Shown here: positions 46,620 to 59,447 of the stretch, in pieces
How positions within the stretch are numbered: position 1 is the stretch's first letter
Layout: each line of letters begins with the position of its first letter
DNA from: Amyloporia xantha
Taxonomy: Eukaryota; Basidiomycota; Agaricomycetes; Polyporales; Adustoporiaceae
NCBI GenBank assembly: GCA_036971615.1
Contig: JAYKKR010000013.1
Location: forward strand, 682,001 to 746,000
Reading direction: 5' to 3'
DNA: 64,000 nt
Position numbers and translations under genes: made by a program
Notes under the pieces: model-generated
The model's database searches: none
Told to the model about the DNA's origin: nothing
The model's input: only the letters and a program-made list of their open reading frames with translations

Positions 46620-48095
46620 TTATCGTGGGTTTACGCCCTTCAGCACCTCTTGCTCAAGCTGTGCGAGAAACGCGTCCGCAGAATCCATGGTGGAAGGTTG
46701 CAGTGTTTCCTTCATCTTCCCCTTGCGATCAGTGGGACGTGCCTGCGAAGTCGCGCGAGGATCCATAGGTGCGGGTGCTTGCTGTTTGTCTGGTACCACG
46801 GTCACTGACTGGGGCTGTCCCTCCTCGGCCTCGGTAGGGATCGATGTCGTAGGCCCCGCCACCTTGCGCCTCTTGGCGTCCAACATCTTCCTCCTTTCCT
46901 CCAATTCCCTCTTCCTCTTCTCCATTGCCCGACTCTTCGCTGTACCTGCCCTGGCGCCATCTGCTCCAGGAGTCTGCATCCCCTCGACCTCTCCTGGCAG
47001 CAGATCTGCGGCGCCCACCTCCTCTCGCGTTTTCTCCGTCTCCTCTCTGGCACGTTTCAGCTCCTCCATCTGCTTTCGGCGTGTCTCCTCGTCGCCAGAG
47101 AACTGGTAAAACCCTGCGCCCTTGGCGCGCACTTCGTGCGAGGCATCGTAATGCACGTTAAGCGGGTTGTTCTCTTCTGCGAACTCAGCCTCGATCGCGG
47201 CCACGCGCTCGGCAGACGGCTCATAGACGGGGAAATGGTTTACAGGGTTGTCTGTGTTGTGTAATCAGTATGATTAAATGTGAATAGGTGGTAAATCTTA
47301 CGAATAACGAACGGACTGGTGAAAAAGAATGAGATCAACATGAAATGAGATGTATATTCAAATGACACCTACTCGACCTCTTCTTCTGTCCTTCCGTCGT
47401 CTGCTTGCGGCAAGAGATGTCGTGGAACTTCCGATCGACGACCTGTCCTGAGACGACCAAATTCATCCTCATATTCGACGATAGGGTCGTCCTAGTCGCA
47501 TTTGCCAGTTAGAGGATATAATTTATCGGGATCATAATACACACCTCTTGTTCTACAGGCGCATTGGGAACCGTGAGCGACTCATCTACGTCATCACTAT
47601 CCGACTCATAGGGATCTATTGGTTTCTGCTCAAACTGCGCGGAGGGTCAGTCTGAAAAGGTAGAAAGAGATTTCAAACACGCATACATCCACCAATAGTG
47701 TCTCGTACTGCTTCTCGCTCAGTCCTCCACTCTTTCCTTTCCGCAGTTTCTCGTAGACCTTCGCCTTCCGCTCCAAGATGGCACGAGCAGATTCCAGCGT
47801 GGGCTTGCTAATCTCCTCTAGCTCAACATCGCGTGCAGCGCGATCTCTGACGCCAGAATTCTGCTTCGCCCATATCGTCGGTTTCTACAGCAGACAAGTG
47901 AGATCTCTGATACACGCAAGGTAAACAGTTGTGGCACACCTTGTCGGGCCGTTTGACACCTCCAACGAGAGCCGTAGCCTTTCCAGCTGCCTTATTCTTC
48001 GCAAATTCTTCTTCTTTCTTCGATAGTTCAGCTTTTAGGTCGAAGAATGAACTTGCACTAACACCAGCTGCCTTTGCCTTGTTCTTGGGCGCCAT
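46620..48095 (-). CDS. CCDC174-like coiled-coil protein
   Basis: Fungal relative of human CCDC174, a nuclear protein linked to RNA processing. Start MAPKNKAKAAGVSASSFFDL at 48095, followed by the conserved opening LKAELSKKEEEFAKNK. Then KPTIWAKQNSGVRDRAARDV, LESARAILERKAKVYEKLRK and LLVDFEQKPIDPYESDSDD. After several introns comes DPIVEYEDEFGRLRTGRRSE and the family signature GAGFYQFSGDEETRRKQMEE (DUF4078-type region). The C-terminal third is Glu/Arg/Lys-rich coiled coil (KRELEERRKMLDAKRRK), ending EVLKGVNPR. Five or so introns between 47210 and 47940. Assignment rests on the order of these motifs; the fungal function has not been shown here. Confidence 0.85.
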
Positions 48096-48501
48096 GATGG
48101 CCAGAAGCCGAGCCACAATATCTGGGCAGTGCGTGCGCACGTGGTGGTGTACACTGTAGCAGGCTTTGGACAACAAGCACAAACAGGGTAGCCACAATGC
48201 TATCATCAGTCCCAACAGGAGGGCGAAACTTTCCATCAGTCTACAGCGTCAACCGATCTATGCAAGGCGATTGGTGATCAAGACTAAGGATCAATACACT
48301 TTGAGTTTTACGATCGAATACAATAAATATACACCGATTAGTATACACACGAGGCTCCCTCGATCGACATCCGCGAGAGGGATCTAAGACGACGATGATC
48401 GCATGTGTCTAGAGGCATTTGCAACGCATTTACAACAGCAAAGCGTGCGACCACGAAGAAATCCTCGACAAACTCCACCGTGAGACAGACGGGATAGCAG
48501 C
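48096..48501. other. Intergenic
   Basis: About 400 bp between the 5' end of the CCDC174 gene and the 3' end of SDS22 (both minus strand). Holds the CCDC174 promoter; otherwise nothing seen. Confidence 0.5.
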
Positions 48502-50057
48502 CTAGACCTGCCTCACATACCTGGAAGGAAGGAATGAGCATGTCATGATTAGAAAGGGATTGCGAAAAACGTACGTGGCATCTAGCTGCGTCAGTTGCGG
48601 CAGCGCAAGTACGACTTTCCTACGATAATTCACTCCTTCTGTCCTCTGGACTGGGTTACCCTCGAGATAGATAGTCTCCAAACTAGATATGTGTTTCAGC
48701 TGGGATTCCAGACCTTCAAGGGTAGATATTTTATTGTCGTTGATCTTTTCACCAGAAGTTAGCGGAGATTGTCGTTGCAAAAATGAAATCAAACCTACCC
48801 ATAACTCTTCCAGAGTTTTCAGGTGAGATACATTCTCCAGTACTTCGACAAAATTGTTTCCGATATCGAGAGTGCGAAGCTTCGGCTGGATGGTGACAAG
48901 GTGTAAGTGGCCAATCAAGAAGGAAACGGGTACATAAGCGTGCGTTATGTTCAAGTCCTTCCAGTCGCTCAATGCCGTTATGGCTCAGGTACAGCTCCTC
49001 TAAGCTTTCCAGGCCTTCTAAGCCCTCCAACTTGGTTATCCGATTTGACTGGATTGACAATATTCTTAGACGCTTCAGAGTGGCCAGATTCTGAAATCGA
49101 CATGGCACATGCTATCAGCGAACATTCCACTCGACGCGTCGAATGACATACTTCAAGTTTGGAGAGCTTATTTTTGCCCAACCATAACTCCTCGAGATTA
49201 ACGAGCGCATCTAGATTCTCTATTTTCTGATAGATCCAATGTGTCATTCACCAGCATATTCTTGCAAAGCCCACTGTGGAACTTACTCGTAGTCTATTGC
49301 CCCCAAGCTCAAGGCTCCTCAGTGTTGCTCCGACGCCGTCCAATCCACTGATTTGCGTGATTTTATTCTGCACGAAAAACATGGTCTTGATGGAATGGAG
49401 GTGGTGTAGCGTTTCCGGAACCCGTCGCAGGAGGTTGAATGAGAGGTCCAATACTCTAGTTCACAGCACGAACGATACCCGATCAACTACCAATCAATTC
49501 ACACGACCAGAGGACAGCTGCTCACGAGAGCTTGCTGAGTGTTGTCAGTGAGTCGTCAACCGTCTTGATCTTGTTGTCATATAGATCCAGCTCCTCGAGG
49601 GCTTGCAGTGCTTTCATAATGTCTGGATCAAGGACGGTTATGTAGTTCTGCCGAAGACAAAGCTTCTTCAAGTGCGCGCCGAACCGAGGCAGTCCCAGGT
49701 TGCTGATCGAGTTCAGACGGGAATGGATGAGTTCTATTTCCTGACGATTGTCATACGGACAGCTGCAATATACGACACGGAGAGGAAACCGTACCTCAGT
49801 CTCGTCTGGCAGATCCTCAAGAATCTCTGAATCGTCTACGGCCGCCTCCTCCTCCACTCCGTCCTCCTCCCCACTAGAATCTGCATCTATTGTAGGCATT
49901 TGTACAGTAGCAACTCGGGCAGACTTGGCCCTATGATAGGATGATGAGTCTGTGAGACCCGCGGTGAACATTATGACCAAGGCACATACACTGTAGACAC
50001 AGCTACTTCCTCGCCGCCTTTGTGACGCACATCATCAACAATACGAGCCTCAGCCAT
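48502..50057 (-). CDS. SDS22: SDS22, leucine-rich-repeat regulator of protein phosphatase 1
   Basis: Binds PP1 catalytic subunit and governs its maturation and nuclear activity in mitosis. Start MAEARIVDDVRHKGGEEVAV at 50057; an acidic N-terminal segment (ADSSGEEDGVEEEAAVDDSE) precedes the repeats. About eleven SDS22-type LRRs of 22 residues follow: LKKLCLRQNYITVL, LEELDLYDNKIKTV, LSVLDLSFNLLRRVPETL, IKTMFFVQNKITQISGL, LRSLELGGNRLR, LEELWLGKNKLSKLE, LRILSIQSNRITKLEGLEGL, LEELYLSHNGIERLEGLEHN, LRTLDIGNNFVEVLENV, LEELWVNDNKISTLEGLES and LETIYLEGNPVQR. The LRR cap motif (YRRKVVLALPQLTQLDAT) closes the domain. The last intron joins LDAT to YVRQV and the stop at 48502-48504. Length and repeat type match the family. 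Confidence 0.95.
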
Positions 50058-50721
50058 TTGTGAGGTGTTGTCAAGCTACAAGGGAGCCAGTATGTCAGAT
50101 GCAGCTATTCTGAAGCTGTGAAGGTTGAATCGCAATTGTATCGAATGGTCCGTCGAGCGCTAAATGTGCGCCCATAGATCTGATAAGCGCCTGAGGCTTT
50201 TTGACTGGCCAAGTACTTTGACAACTTGAAACAGCTGCTACTTTCATCTAATAGTGACTTCGTTTACAGTCCATACTCAAGGGATTTTTCATTTCTCAAG
50301 GTCGCCAAAGCCTGTGAACGTAATGGTGCTGACGGCTTAGATGAGTGATTAATATGTACTCATCCGATAGACGCCGTTAAACCAATCGACCCATGCCGTA
50401 ACGTTGATAGTCGCGCAAGATCACGATCGAAATGCACAGACGTATTTCGAAAACAGCCACGAATATCTATCGTTGATTTAGGATATAATACATAGGAAGA
50501 GTGAGCGGTGCGAATGCTCCCATAGGCGTCATCGATGCACAGCGAAGGCACGGAAGGTGGAAACAGCGTATAAATATCTTCAATGGGGGAAGACATGGAA
50601 GCTGGAATAAACACAAGTCATAATAATCCCATCTCCCGCGGGCGGGAGTGGAACGGAAATAGTCCATCATAGAGCTACCTGAGAAATTACTTGGAAGTTG
50701 AGAATGATACGTATTTTCGAC
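50058..50721. other. Intergenic
   Basis: About 660 bp between the SDS22 start and the stop of the PAS/GATA gene. Holds the SDS22 promoter and the 3' UTR of the GATA gene. No other coding sequence supported. Confidence 0.5.
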
Positions 50722-53418
50722 CTAGTCATAGTTGGAGCGGCCCGAGCGACGCGGTTCAGTGGATATCGGGGTAGGCGGCAGACCATCGCGGTCGTGTTCC
50801 CTGTGACCTCTATCACGCTCAAAAGAGGCAACTGTGAGGTTCCCACTCAGCGGAGAACGCGCCACTGGGGACGAGGGCGAGACGGTAGGCGAGATGTGGC
50901 TCGAGCTGGGGTACGGTACGATGGGTTCCAGCCGAGGAGCGGAGGGTCCAGAATGGGGGTGGTCGTGGCCAGACATGTGATGCATGTTCTGCGGCGGTGC
51001 CGGCGGCGGAACCGAATAAAACTGGCCCCCGTGCGGGCCGTAGTGAGACCGATTTTCGCCGTGCGCATTTTGGTGGTGTTGACTGTGGTGGGAAGACGGC
51101 TGGTGAGAATACGGTATATACGGTATACCTCCCTCCGGAGGCGACGGCGATGGCGAGCCTCCATTATAACCGGGATGACCAGCGTGCGGAGGAGGATACA
51201 CCTCGCCTGTAGCTGGCGACCCATTCGATGAGGTTGGCGGATAAGGACCCTCGTCGTAATAGCTGCCCCGTCGGATGTTCGAGTACGGAGCCGGGACGGG
51301 AGATCCCGAGGGCGAGTGTTCCTTCGACATGGAGTTGAACACCCTGTCTTTGCGTCGACGTGATTGCTGAGAAGGTCCTCCCTCCTTCTTAGCACGGGAC
51401 CTGGCATAACGCAGACCGCACCTGGGTTATGGGAAATATGTCATTAGTTAGCCAAAGTGACAGGGTGGCACATGGTGATGAACTGACGCGTTGCAGAGGT
51501 CTTTTTTGCCACTCGGGCCCTTCCTCCATTCTGGGCTGTGCGTGACCTTGCAGCTAGAGCACCTTGTGATTCCCACCGGAGGGCTCCCAGTGCTTCTTCC
51601 GCCATTACCATATTGTTCCCTGGTGTTCGAGCCACGCCGATGCGTCACCCTTGATGGAGGCACGTAGTCACTCCCAGGCGAAGGCGGCGTTTCGTCATTT
51701 CCGCCTAAGGGGGGAGGATAGGGCGAGCCAGACGGCCCCCCTGATTGAGCCAAGGGCGGCGGAGCTGCGGAACTAGCTTCGAGGTAGGAAGGCGGCTGGG
51801 AAGGCCATTGTTGCTGCGGAGGGGCTGGGTAAGAAGACGAGCGAACACTGCTGACAGATGGCGCTGAAGACAGGCCGCTGCCGTGAGAATTCCACTGGGT
51901 GTAATGAGCCGGGGAACTCGGGGATTCCGGGTTATGCGACCAGCCGCCAGATGAGTAGTGAGAAGACGAATGGTGCGGAGGAGGAGGAGGGAAGCCATTC
52001 TGATACGACGATGGTGCAGGAACGGGAGGAAGACTGTACGAGTGGGAAGCATGATCGTAATACTGGGGATTTACTTGTGAGGGGTAATGCTGCGAGCTCG
52101 TCGGCCCTGCTTCGTTGGGATTGAGCGGACGAGTACTGGGGTGGACCTTGTGACAAGCAAAAATTACGGTGCCTAGAGGCATCTCAATTAGAGTCATTTC
52201 TGAGGATGGAGAGAACGTTAGACGGACCGTGAGGTATGAAGATGCTCTCCACTTCTTTGCTATTGTCGACTCCGAAATGCATGGTCTGATGCGCCTTGTA
52301 TCGTCTGGTACAACTAGTCTTTGCATCAGTACTTCCCGCAGCTGCACTGCTTATTTGAACGTCCTGGGCCAGCTTTGCAAAGTCTTTTGACGTTGGGCCC
52401 CCTGGCTCCTGCTGATCTGGAGGCCAGCTCATGCACAGCGACCTGTCAGGCTGGTTCAGCAGTAGCTGAAACACCCTCGACATCGACAACGGCTGCGGCA
52501 CGGAGGAGAGAAGCCTTTGATATAGCAGCTGGACCTGATCCATGCTCATGTATGGCGTGCCGCACCAGTTCGTCCACCCTGTTTTGTCATGTTCGTCGTT
52601 GTCGCGCGGCGTCAGATCCACCACCGCATGCATGAAGCACAGCACCAGCCCATCAGAAGCCCAATTGATGACAATATCAACTGCCAGGTAGTTGGCGTCC
52701 ACAGAGACCTTGTCGGCGTCTGGCCACTCTTGGGTCGGACCTTGGTATCCGAGTTGCCTGCGAACACGCGACAGCCTGGAGTAGCGCACCCTAATGGTGT
52801 TACGTCAACGAAAGGGATAAATGAGCATATATGATGGCACGAAGAGGCCGCGTGTTGCGAATGTGTATGTACGTACCGAGTCACGCTCCCGTGTAAAGTC
52901 CTGCTCTCGAGTACACTCCCGAGGTCGAGCTTAGCGGATGCTTGCTCATCTGGGTGCACGAACTCCAGAAGAGATTTGCCTATTAACTGTTCGGCCTGCT
53001 CTTGGAGGTGGCTCGCGAGTACGGGGTCGAGGTAAAGGAAGCGAAGGTCTGGAGTGAGGAGACTCCAGTCTATATTTAATGAGGGCAAGGTCGTCAGCGT
53101 TGTTCAGTGGTAGAGGCGGAACAATTCAGGGACGATCGACGAACGATCACTCGGAACGAGCGGAAGTGACGTACAGCAGCGAGTGTGTCCGACTTTGGGC
53201 GGGGAGGAGGTGGGATGATCGGAGTCCGGGGTCGGTTGAGTTCTGCTCGACGCTACTGGACCTGGCGACAACGGTGGGAGTATGGGCGCAGGGTGGTTGT
53301 CGAAGGTCGACAGGGGGCGCATGGATACTCTGGAGGTGTTGGACTGAAGGGCTGGAAGAGCCAAGTCTGAATGTGCAACGGAGTCGTAGCCGCGTGGCGA
53401 CGAGGCCAGAAAGCTCAT
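50722..53418 (-). CDS. White-collar-2-like transcription factor (PAS domain plus GATA zinc finger)
   Basis: Likely partner of the blue-light receptor WC-1 in the white-collar complex that drives light-responsive genes. Start MSFLASSPRGYDSVAHSDLA at 53418, then a Ser/Pro-rich stretch. A PAS domain is spread over three exons: TPDLRFLYLDPVLASHLQEQ, AEQLIGKSLLEFVHPDEQAS, then DIVINWASDGLVLCFMHAVV. A long Pro/Ser/His/Tyr-rich region follows. The single GATA finger has C-x2-C-x18-C-x2-C spacing, starting RCSSCKVTHSPEWRKGPSG and ending LCNACGLRYARSRAKKEGG after a splice. The 18-residue loop and HSPEWRKGPSG are typical of white-collar-2 fingers rather than nitrogen-regulating GATA factors (17-residue loop). 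The tail (PSQQSRRRKDRVF, then low-complexity) ends SNYD. Six or so introns. No LOV photoreceptor motif is present, which fits WC-2 rather than WC-1. Confidence 0.88.
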
Positions 53419-55085
53419 GGTAGAGGGATAAGATAGGACTAGGCGAGGTGTAGGATACTAGGTTGGGGAGAGTATGAGACGCAATAGGGTAGACCGCCCA
53501 CGGCACGGGTGTGGTGGTGGTGGAGGTGGTGGTGGTTAAAGAGAAAGGAAGGACCGGAAAGAGACGAGGATCGGACGTGTGCAGTACTCGGTTGATGAGG
53601 TTCCAGGACAGAACGGGAGGGTACACAGGGGCACTAGCCACTGTGGCGACAAGAGCGAGGCAAGTCAACACGAATCAACTCCAGGTCATCGGACCGTACC
53701 AAATTCAGCCCGGCATCGCCTTTGTCGATCGACAACAAAAGTCTATTTCGTCGACCCTCTCACTACCTTTCCTCATCATCCTCCGTGTCGACACTCATTT
53801 CCTGCCCCCTGCTGGCACTGGGCCGCATGCGCTGTTCACAGCCAATTTATGACTTAGTTTTCCACTTAATTAATATGGTAACGCCTTAACAGGCAACCTC
53901 CGTGTCCTCGGCATTCCGCCGCAACTTCCCCCCGGTACTTCCTCCGATTTGTTTTCACCTGACTACTGCATCCAACACAGCTGACAAGCGGGATGTACTA
54001 CCAGAGCTATGATCGGATAAGCTAAAGGCAGTTATTCGCTTCTGCAGTGGGTGCTTTAGCCATAAACCCAGAATTGGCCTTATCCTGGGGTCCGAAGATC
54101 AACTTCCGATCACAAGATCCGCTTCTCGCGATCGCCACAGGACTCGTCAACAAGTCCGCAACACTAGTCTGATCGACGACCGACGGGTATCGGGGGCGAT
54201 AACCACTGTGTCCAATGTCTACAAAGAGGAGAGGGTGAGTGAATAGACTGATTGTTGATGACAGGACATCACGAGGAATGTCTGATTTCTGCTCCTTTCC
54301 GTCCGACGCCCAGCCAACCACAGGCTCGGCTGGAATTGCACCCGGTGATCGCTGTGCGGTTACGGTACATGACACGGCAAGAGGCCACCGTACTCATGCC
54401 TGCTATGAATGCACCGATTGAATTGGAATTTAGGGTTGCAGGATTGAAACGACCGCTCACGTTATCGGTGAAACCATCCAGCGAGTCACCAGTCGAGTCT
54501 TGGAACATGTTTCGTGAAGACGAATGTGACAAAGTCTTCTTAGGTAAAAGAACGGCAACGGCGGATGTCCATGATCGACCCTATCACGACAAGCTGTGGT
54601 CTGAGAAAATCCTATGACGGCATGATCCTGAATGAGAACATGATTAATTCTAGAGTATCGGAGGCCAGTGTTATAAACCTGAAAATTATTCACCAGTTAT
54701 TGAGAGACGATAGGCCATGGCACACGTAGCCAGAGATGTATTATGGCCCATGGGTCCTCAAGCTTTAATGCAGAAAATCTACATAGAATGTACATGCGGC
54801 TGAAAATGCAATACTGTTCAATGGCCTCTGTGAGTACATTCAAAAAAATTATAGCCATACCTCACAAGTCCTGTTCCAGAGACGCAAGCACTGCAGGGAT
54901 ACATTACAACCCGATGCCTGTCTCAAATTTGACCGTAATGAAATAGAGGGCAAGTGATCGGCCGGACCGGCCGGTTCCGATTATAGGCCCCGAGACGGCC
55001 GCGGGAAAGTCGCCGGATCCTGTGACACTGGACCCTGCATATCACCGCTGAGTAAATTGGCGCTCAGATCTAGAAATTCGCCGCC
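53419..55085. other. Intergenic divergent region, 1.7 kb
   Basis: Separates the divergent PAS/GATA and ankyrin genes and holds both promoters. Immediately upstream of the GATA gene, 53440-53560 is purine-rich with a GTGGTGGTGG run near 53510-53540. No other supported gene. Confidence 0.5.
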
Positions 55086-56073
55086 ATGCCTGTCCCGACG
55101 CACGTCCAGCACGAGAAAAATATATGGATCGCCGCGGGAGATGGTGACTTGGAGCGAGTCAGAGTGAGTGGACGTACGTCTTCGTAACTCTGATAGAATG
55201 TACTCACTCTGCCTGGAGTAGGAGCTTGTTGAAAATTATTGTATGTGATCGCGCCATCCGTCTTGGGAGGCTTCCGGCGGGGACTGACACCATTTGCAGC
55301 GTTATCACCCAATGTCCCCGATACGAATACCTACACGCCAATGTACGTGATGTTTTGAGTCCCAGTCGTCATTTCTGCTCATCATCGGGACGGCGACGTC
55401 CAGGCACGCGGCGGCGTCGTACGGACAGATTGACGTCTTGGAATACCTGATTTCACAAGGTCACTCTCCAATACCATGAGGTCCGTTCATCCACCAAAAT
55501 ATTTCACGCAGGCGGAGACGTGAACATTACAGACGACGACGGAGACACTCCTCTGTATGTCGTCGAGAACGTCGAGACGGCACGATACCTCGTCGACCAT
55601 GGCGCGGTAGTCGATCGCCGCAATGCGGAGGGCGTGTCGGTGAGTCATGAGCCTGCTTTTGACCGAACCGCCCAACGAGATGTCGCACCCAGCCCGCCGA
55701 ATATCTAGCAGAGGACTTCCAAGAAGTCGCTGCGTATCTCGAAACCATCTCTCCTTCGCGTGGCAGCGGTCCTGCGCCGAATCCGCACGCGTCCCCTCCC
55801 GCCCATCAGCCATCGCAACATGCGCAAGACATGGCATCAGAGAACCTGACATCCTCCCTGATCCGGTCGGTGCAAGATGTCATGGAACGCGCCGAGGCCG
55901 AGGGGCGCGATCCAGATGAAGAGCTGCGAGCGGTAGTTGGCAGAACCGTGTTGCAAGGTGTTGCTACTGGCTATGGGATGAGTGCTGAGACGGAGGATCG
56001 CAGAGGGGGCCGGGATGACGGTGTTGGACAGAACGGCGCGAAGAGGTCTCGTACGGATGATGGGCCGGGCTAG
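55086..56073 (+). CDS. Small ankyrin-repeat protein
   Basis: Start MPVPTHVQHEKNIWIAAGDG at 55086. Spliced exons give a short ankyrin domain: IWIAAGDGDLERVRELVEN, then TYTPMHAAASYGQIDVLEYL, GGDVNITDDDGDTPLYVVEN and ARYLVDHGAVVDRRNAEGVS, followed by AEYLAEDFQEVAAYLE. The C-terminal half is disordered then helical (SSLIRSVQDVMERAEAEGRD), ending in a basic/acidic tail KRSRTDDGPG. About 260 residues; similar ankyrin proteins occur widely in fungi as a conserved protein of unknown role. Five short introns; the exon around 55220-55310 is the least certain. The domain suggests protein binding only. Confidence 0.82.
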
Positions 56074-56486
56074 AATGTCAGCTCCGTTCTCTTTGCAGAG
56101 AAAGCCGTGTGCGAGGTTATGGATACACACTCTGATTGGCTATAATGCAGATGAACCCAATAGTCTATCTGATCGATCGCGGGCCCCCCAAACCTAGTGA
56201 GACCGGTACACGGTGCAGTGCAACTGAAATGAGACATAGAGTTCTGCTCTAGCGCCATGAATTATGAATTAGTCGTAGCATCTTGAACGATAGAATGACA
56301 CGAAGGCGGTGATCCGACCATGGCGGTGTAGCCAGGATCTATCAAATGTCATATTTTTGTCCAGTCCTCTCATTGACACCGCAATGATGAAGACCGCATT
56401 GTGCATAACGCGTCAAAGACTCTGCTCTCATGCTATCTGCGACATTCCCCCGCTGACTGTCTACATATTTGAATCTTCTGCTTGAC
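56074..56486. other. Intergenic
   Basis: About 410 bp between the ankyrin gene stop and the PRMT5 start, same strand. No further feature recognised; promoter of PRMT5 expected. Confidence 0.5.
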
Positions 56487-59447
56487 ATGCCTGTTTTTAC
56501 GAAACATGTCTCTCTTGCCGACCTCGACGAGGTATCTTCGCGCGCTGATCTTGCCGGAGAAACGCCGATCCTAAGGGCCACTGCTGAGGCGCGATTGAAA
56601 GACTTTGAGGCGATATGCTGTCCTCTCACGACCGAGAAATGGAAGACCCGCTGGAGGGAGATGTGTCTCCTCCCTGCAGATGATATACAGGACAAGGAGC
56701 CCCTCGAACGGCGCGCGGAGGCTTGGAGGTCGAAGCCGGCCTTTATCCGCGATGAGGTGACTGTCACTCGGCTAGGTAAGTGAAGGCAGTGCCTTCAAAT
56801 TGCTCGTGAACCGATGTTTTCTCTGCAGACGAGGCCGAGGGTGTTCAGATCATGGTGTCGGAATGGTTAGAACTTGATGCGATGGACGACTGGGTCCGCC
56901 ACGACTCTGAGACTGTACGTGCCCCAGCCTGTGGTACTGCTCTGGCTGCGTGCGTTCCTCCCCTGTGCGTGCTGTGTGCTCGGGGATGCCAACCGGACGG
57001 CGCACCCAGGTAGGGCCTCTTCACGCGATCCTTATAATAAATACACCATCGTGTTCTCTCACAGGCACTGCAGCAAGAGCTCGCATATGCGTCCTACCTC
57101 AACATCCAATCCGCCATCCTTCCCACCCCGCGCCACAGATCACACATAGGGTCGTACGCCAGGGCTGTCAATGCATGCCTCAACGCGGTGCCGTACATTC
57201 ACCTTTCTATCCGGATACCCATCTATGACCCGACAATGCTCCATCTCACGCCTAACTCTGCGAAGCCAACTGCATCAGTCTCCTCGCCCTCAGTTCTATT
57301 TTTCGATGAACCTTCCGTCGCTACATGGGAGATGTGGGATGCGATTCGAACAATTTGTGACTATAACCCCAGACTATCTCTGAGTAGGTCTTGTCCATTT
57401 ATGACAGCCATCCACGCTCATGGAAGCTTGTCAGCACTCGATCTAACGCCCCCAATGCCATCCGTTCTAAGCGTCCTCAGCCAATGGTCCGCGGAACCTG
57501 TTCGGAACATTTTCCTGCCCGCTTCGGCATTCATCGCTAACGCCAAGGGCTACCCTGTCCTCCCAAAAGTAACGCAGGCGTTTATCCGAGATATAATGAA
57601 GGTGTGCAGTTGGTCTTTTGCAATTTTAGATGGTGTCCTTACACCGAACGTATAGCTGCGACCTTCTGTCATCCTGTCTGGTACTGCGACAAGACGGCAC
57701 CAGACTGGAGGGGAGGCGGTTTACGCACAGTATGTCCGGCACTTAGAGAGTACAAGTCCTTCTGTGCGAGCGGCACAGACAGCCGGTACGGTTGAAAACT
57801 TCGCCCAGGGATACCAAGACTACCTGCAGGCACCATTGCAAGTGAGAATTCATTGATTGTAGCGCTATGCTCTTCCGCTGAAATTCAGACAGCCCCTCAT
57901 GGATAACCTACAAAGCGTGACCTATCAGACTTTTGAGCAAGATCCAGTCAAGTATAGCCAGTACGAGGAAGTGAGTGTCCGTCCTACCGATTCAACCGTT
58001 CATTCATGACTGGCACCAGGCAATATTCGCTGCTCTTACCAATTGGCCGCAAGTCGAGAAAATGTGAGCGCTTTGCCGTTGTGAGTTTCGACTCTGGCTG
58101 ACGATACATTAGCACGTTATGCGTAGCCGGAGCAGGTCGGGGACCCCTGGTCGCGAGGTGTCTCAATGCTCTTCAGCGCTCGAACAGGGTCGGATTCGTC
58201 TATGCGCTCGAGAAGAACCCTAATGCATACGTCACGTAGGTTAATCTCGCTCATATTGCTGGACTGAATGCGTGACTAAAGTTCCTGAGGAAAGCTTGCA
58301 GCAACGCCAGCAGGCTGAATGGGGCGACAAGGTGCAGCTGGTATTTGGCGACATGCGTGTCCTTCAGCTCCCCGAGAAAGTGGACATCCTTGTCAGTGAG
58401 CTCCTGGGGTCATTTGGCGACAACGAGCTTAGCCCCGAATGCCTGGACGGTGGCATGCGCTTTCTGAAAGGTGAGACTACGAGCCCTCGTACTAGTTTAT
58501 ACTTATGATATGCGGATGGTCTTCAGCTGACGGAATCTCGATACCTGCATCATACACGGCACATATTGCGCCGCTCTCGTCCTCGAGATTGCTTAATGAA
58601 ACTAGGACGCTAAAGGACACAAAAGCCGCTGAGACGCCTTACGTCGTGATGTTCCAAGCTATAAATGTTCTGAGTGGTAACGGTGGAGGGCTCAGTGGTA
58701 ATTGTGGTCCGAAGATCCAGGAATGCTGGGAATTCGAGCACCCGAGAAGAGATGCGGTACTGGACGATCAAGGTATTTCCAATTTCGTCTGTTACCGAGA
58801 TCTGTCCCGACGTTTATGTCTAGGCTTGCCACCGACTAATAGTCACAATGCGAGATCGGCAAAGCTTACGTTTCACATCCCGCATGCTGGCGCGTTGCAC
58901 GGACTAGCCGGATACTTCGAGGCGGTATTGTATGGAAACATTGGTCTCAGTATTCACCCTGATCGCATGCAACATATCTCGAAAGACATGCTGAGCTGGT
59001 TTCCTCTCTTCTTTCCCTTCAAGGTGCGTACTCTCAGTCTGTGGGGGGTGCGCTAGTGCTTGTCTTGACACTTCACATCAGGAGCCGTTATATCTCCCCA
59101 GTAACTCGGAACTGCATGTCTCGATATGGCGCTTGACGAATCAACGACAGGTCTGGTACGAGTGGTACGCGGAAGCATTTCTTCCGGTGCCAGGGACTAC
59201 CTCGGTGCGGGCTAATTCGGATGAGGAACGCGGTCTTGCGGATAGCGGTGACAAGCTCTCGACTACTTGGTCGACGCCGCTTATGTCTCCTAGCCCCATT
59301 GCCGACGCGATAGACATACCAGTTCAGCAGCCGATGGATGTGTCAGACGGCGAGGATCCTTCAGAGAAAGGGAATGTCGGGTTGATTAAAATTGGACAGA
59401 CGACCCTGCACAATCCTCGTGGCAGAAGTAGTTGGATAGGTCTCTGA
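56487..59447 (+). CDS. Protein arginine methyltransferase 5 (PRMT5/Skb1/Hsl7)
   Basis: Type II methyltransferase making symmetric dimethylarginine on histones, splicing proteins and cell-cycle regulators. Start [20 protein letters not shown] at 56487. The N-terminal TIM-barrel contains [40 protein letters not shown] and [20 protein letters not shown]. The catalytic half has the PRMT5-type substrate-pocket Phe in [23 protein letters not shown]-binding motif [20 protein letters not shown] and the double-E loop [20 protein letters not shown]. The beta-barrel follows: [53 protein letters not shown] and the C terminus [11 protein letters not shown]. An extra hydrophilic stretch (about 45 residues, rich in Ser, Asp, Pro) lies after [14 protein letters not shown], before the final strand. 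Ten or more introns, including a splice at 56782 to 56829. Motif set is complete, so it should be active. Confidence 0.95.
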
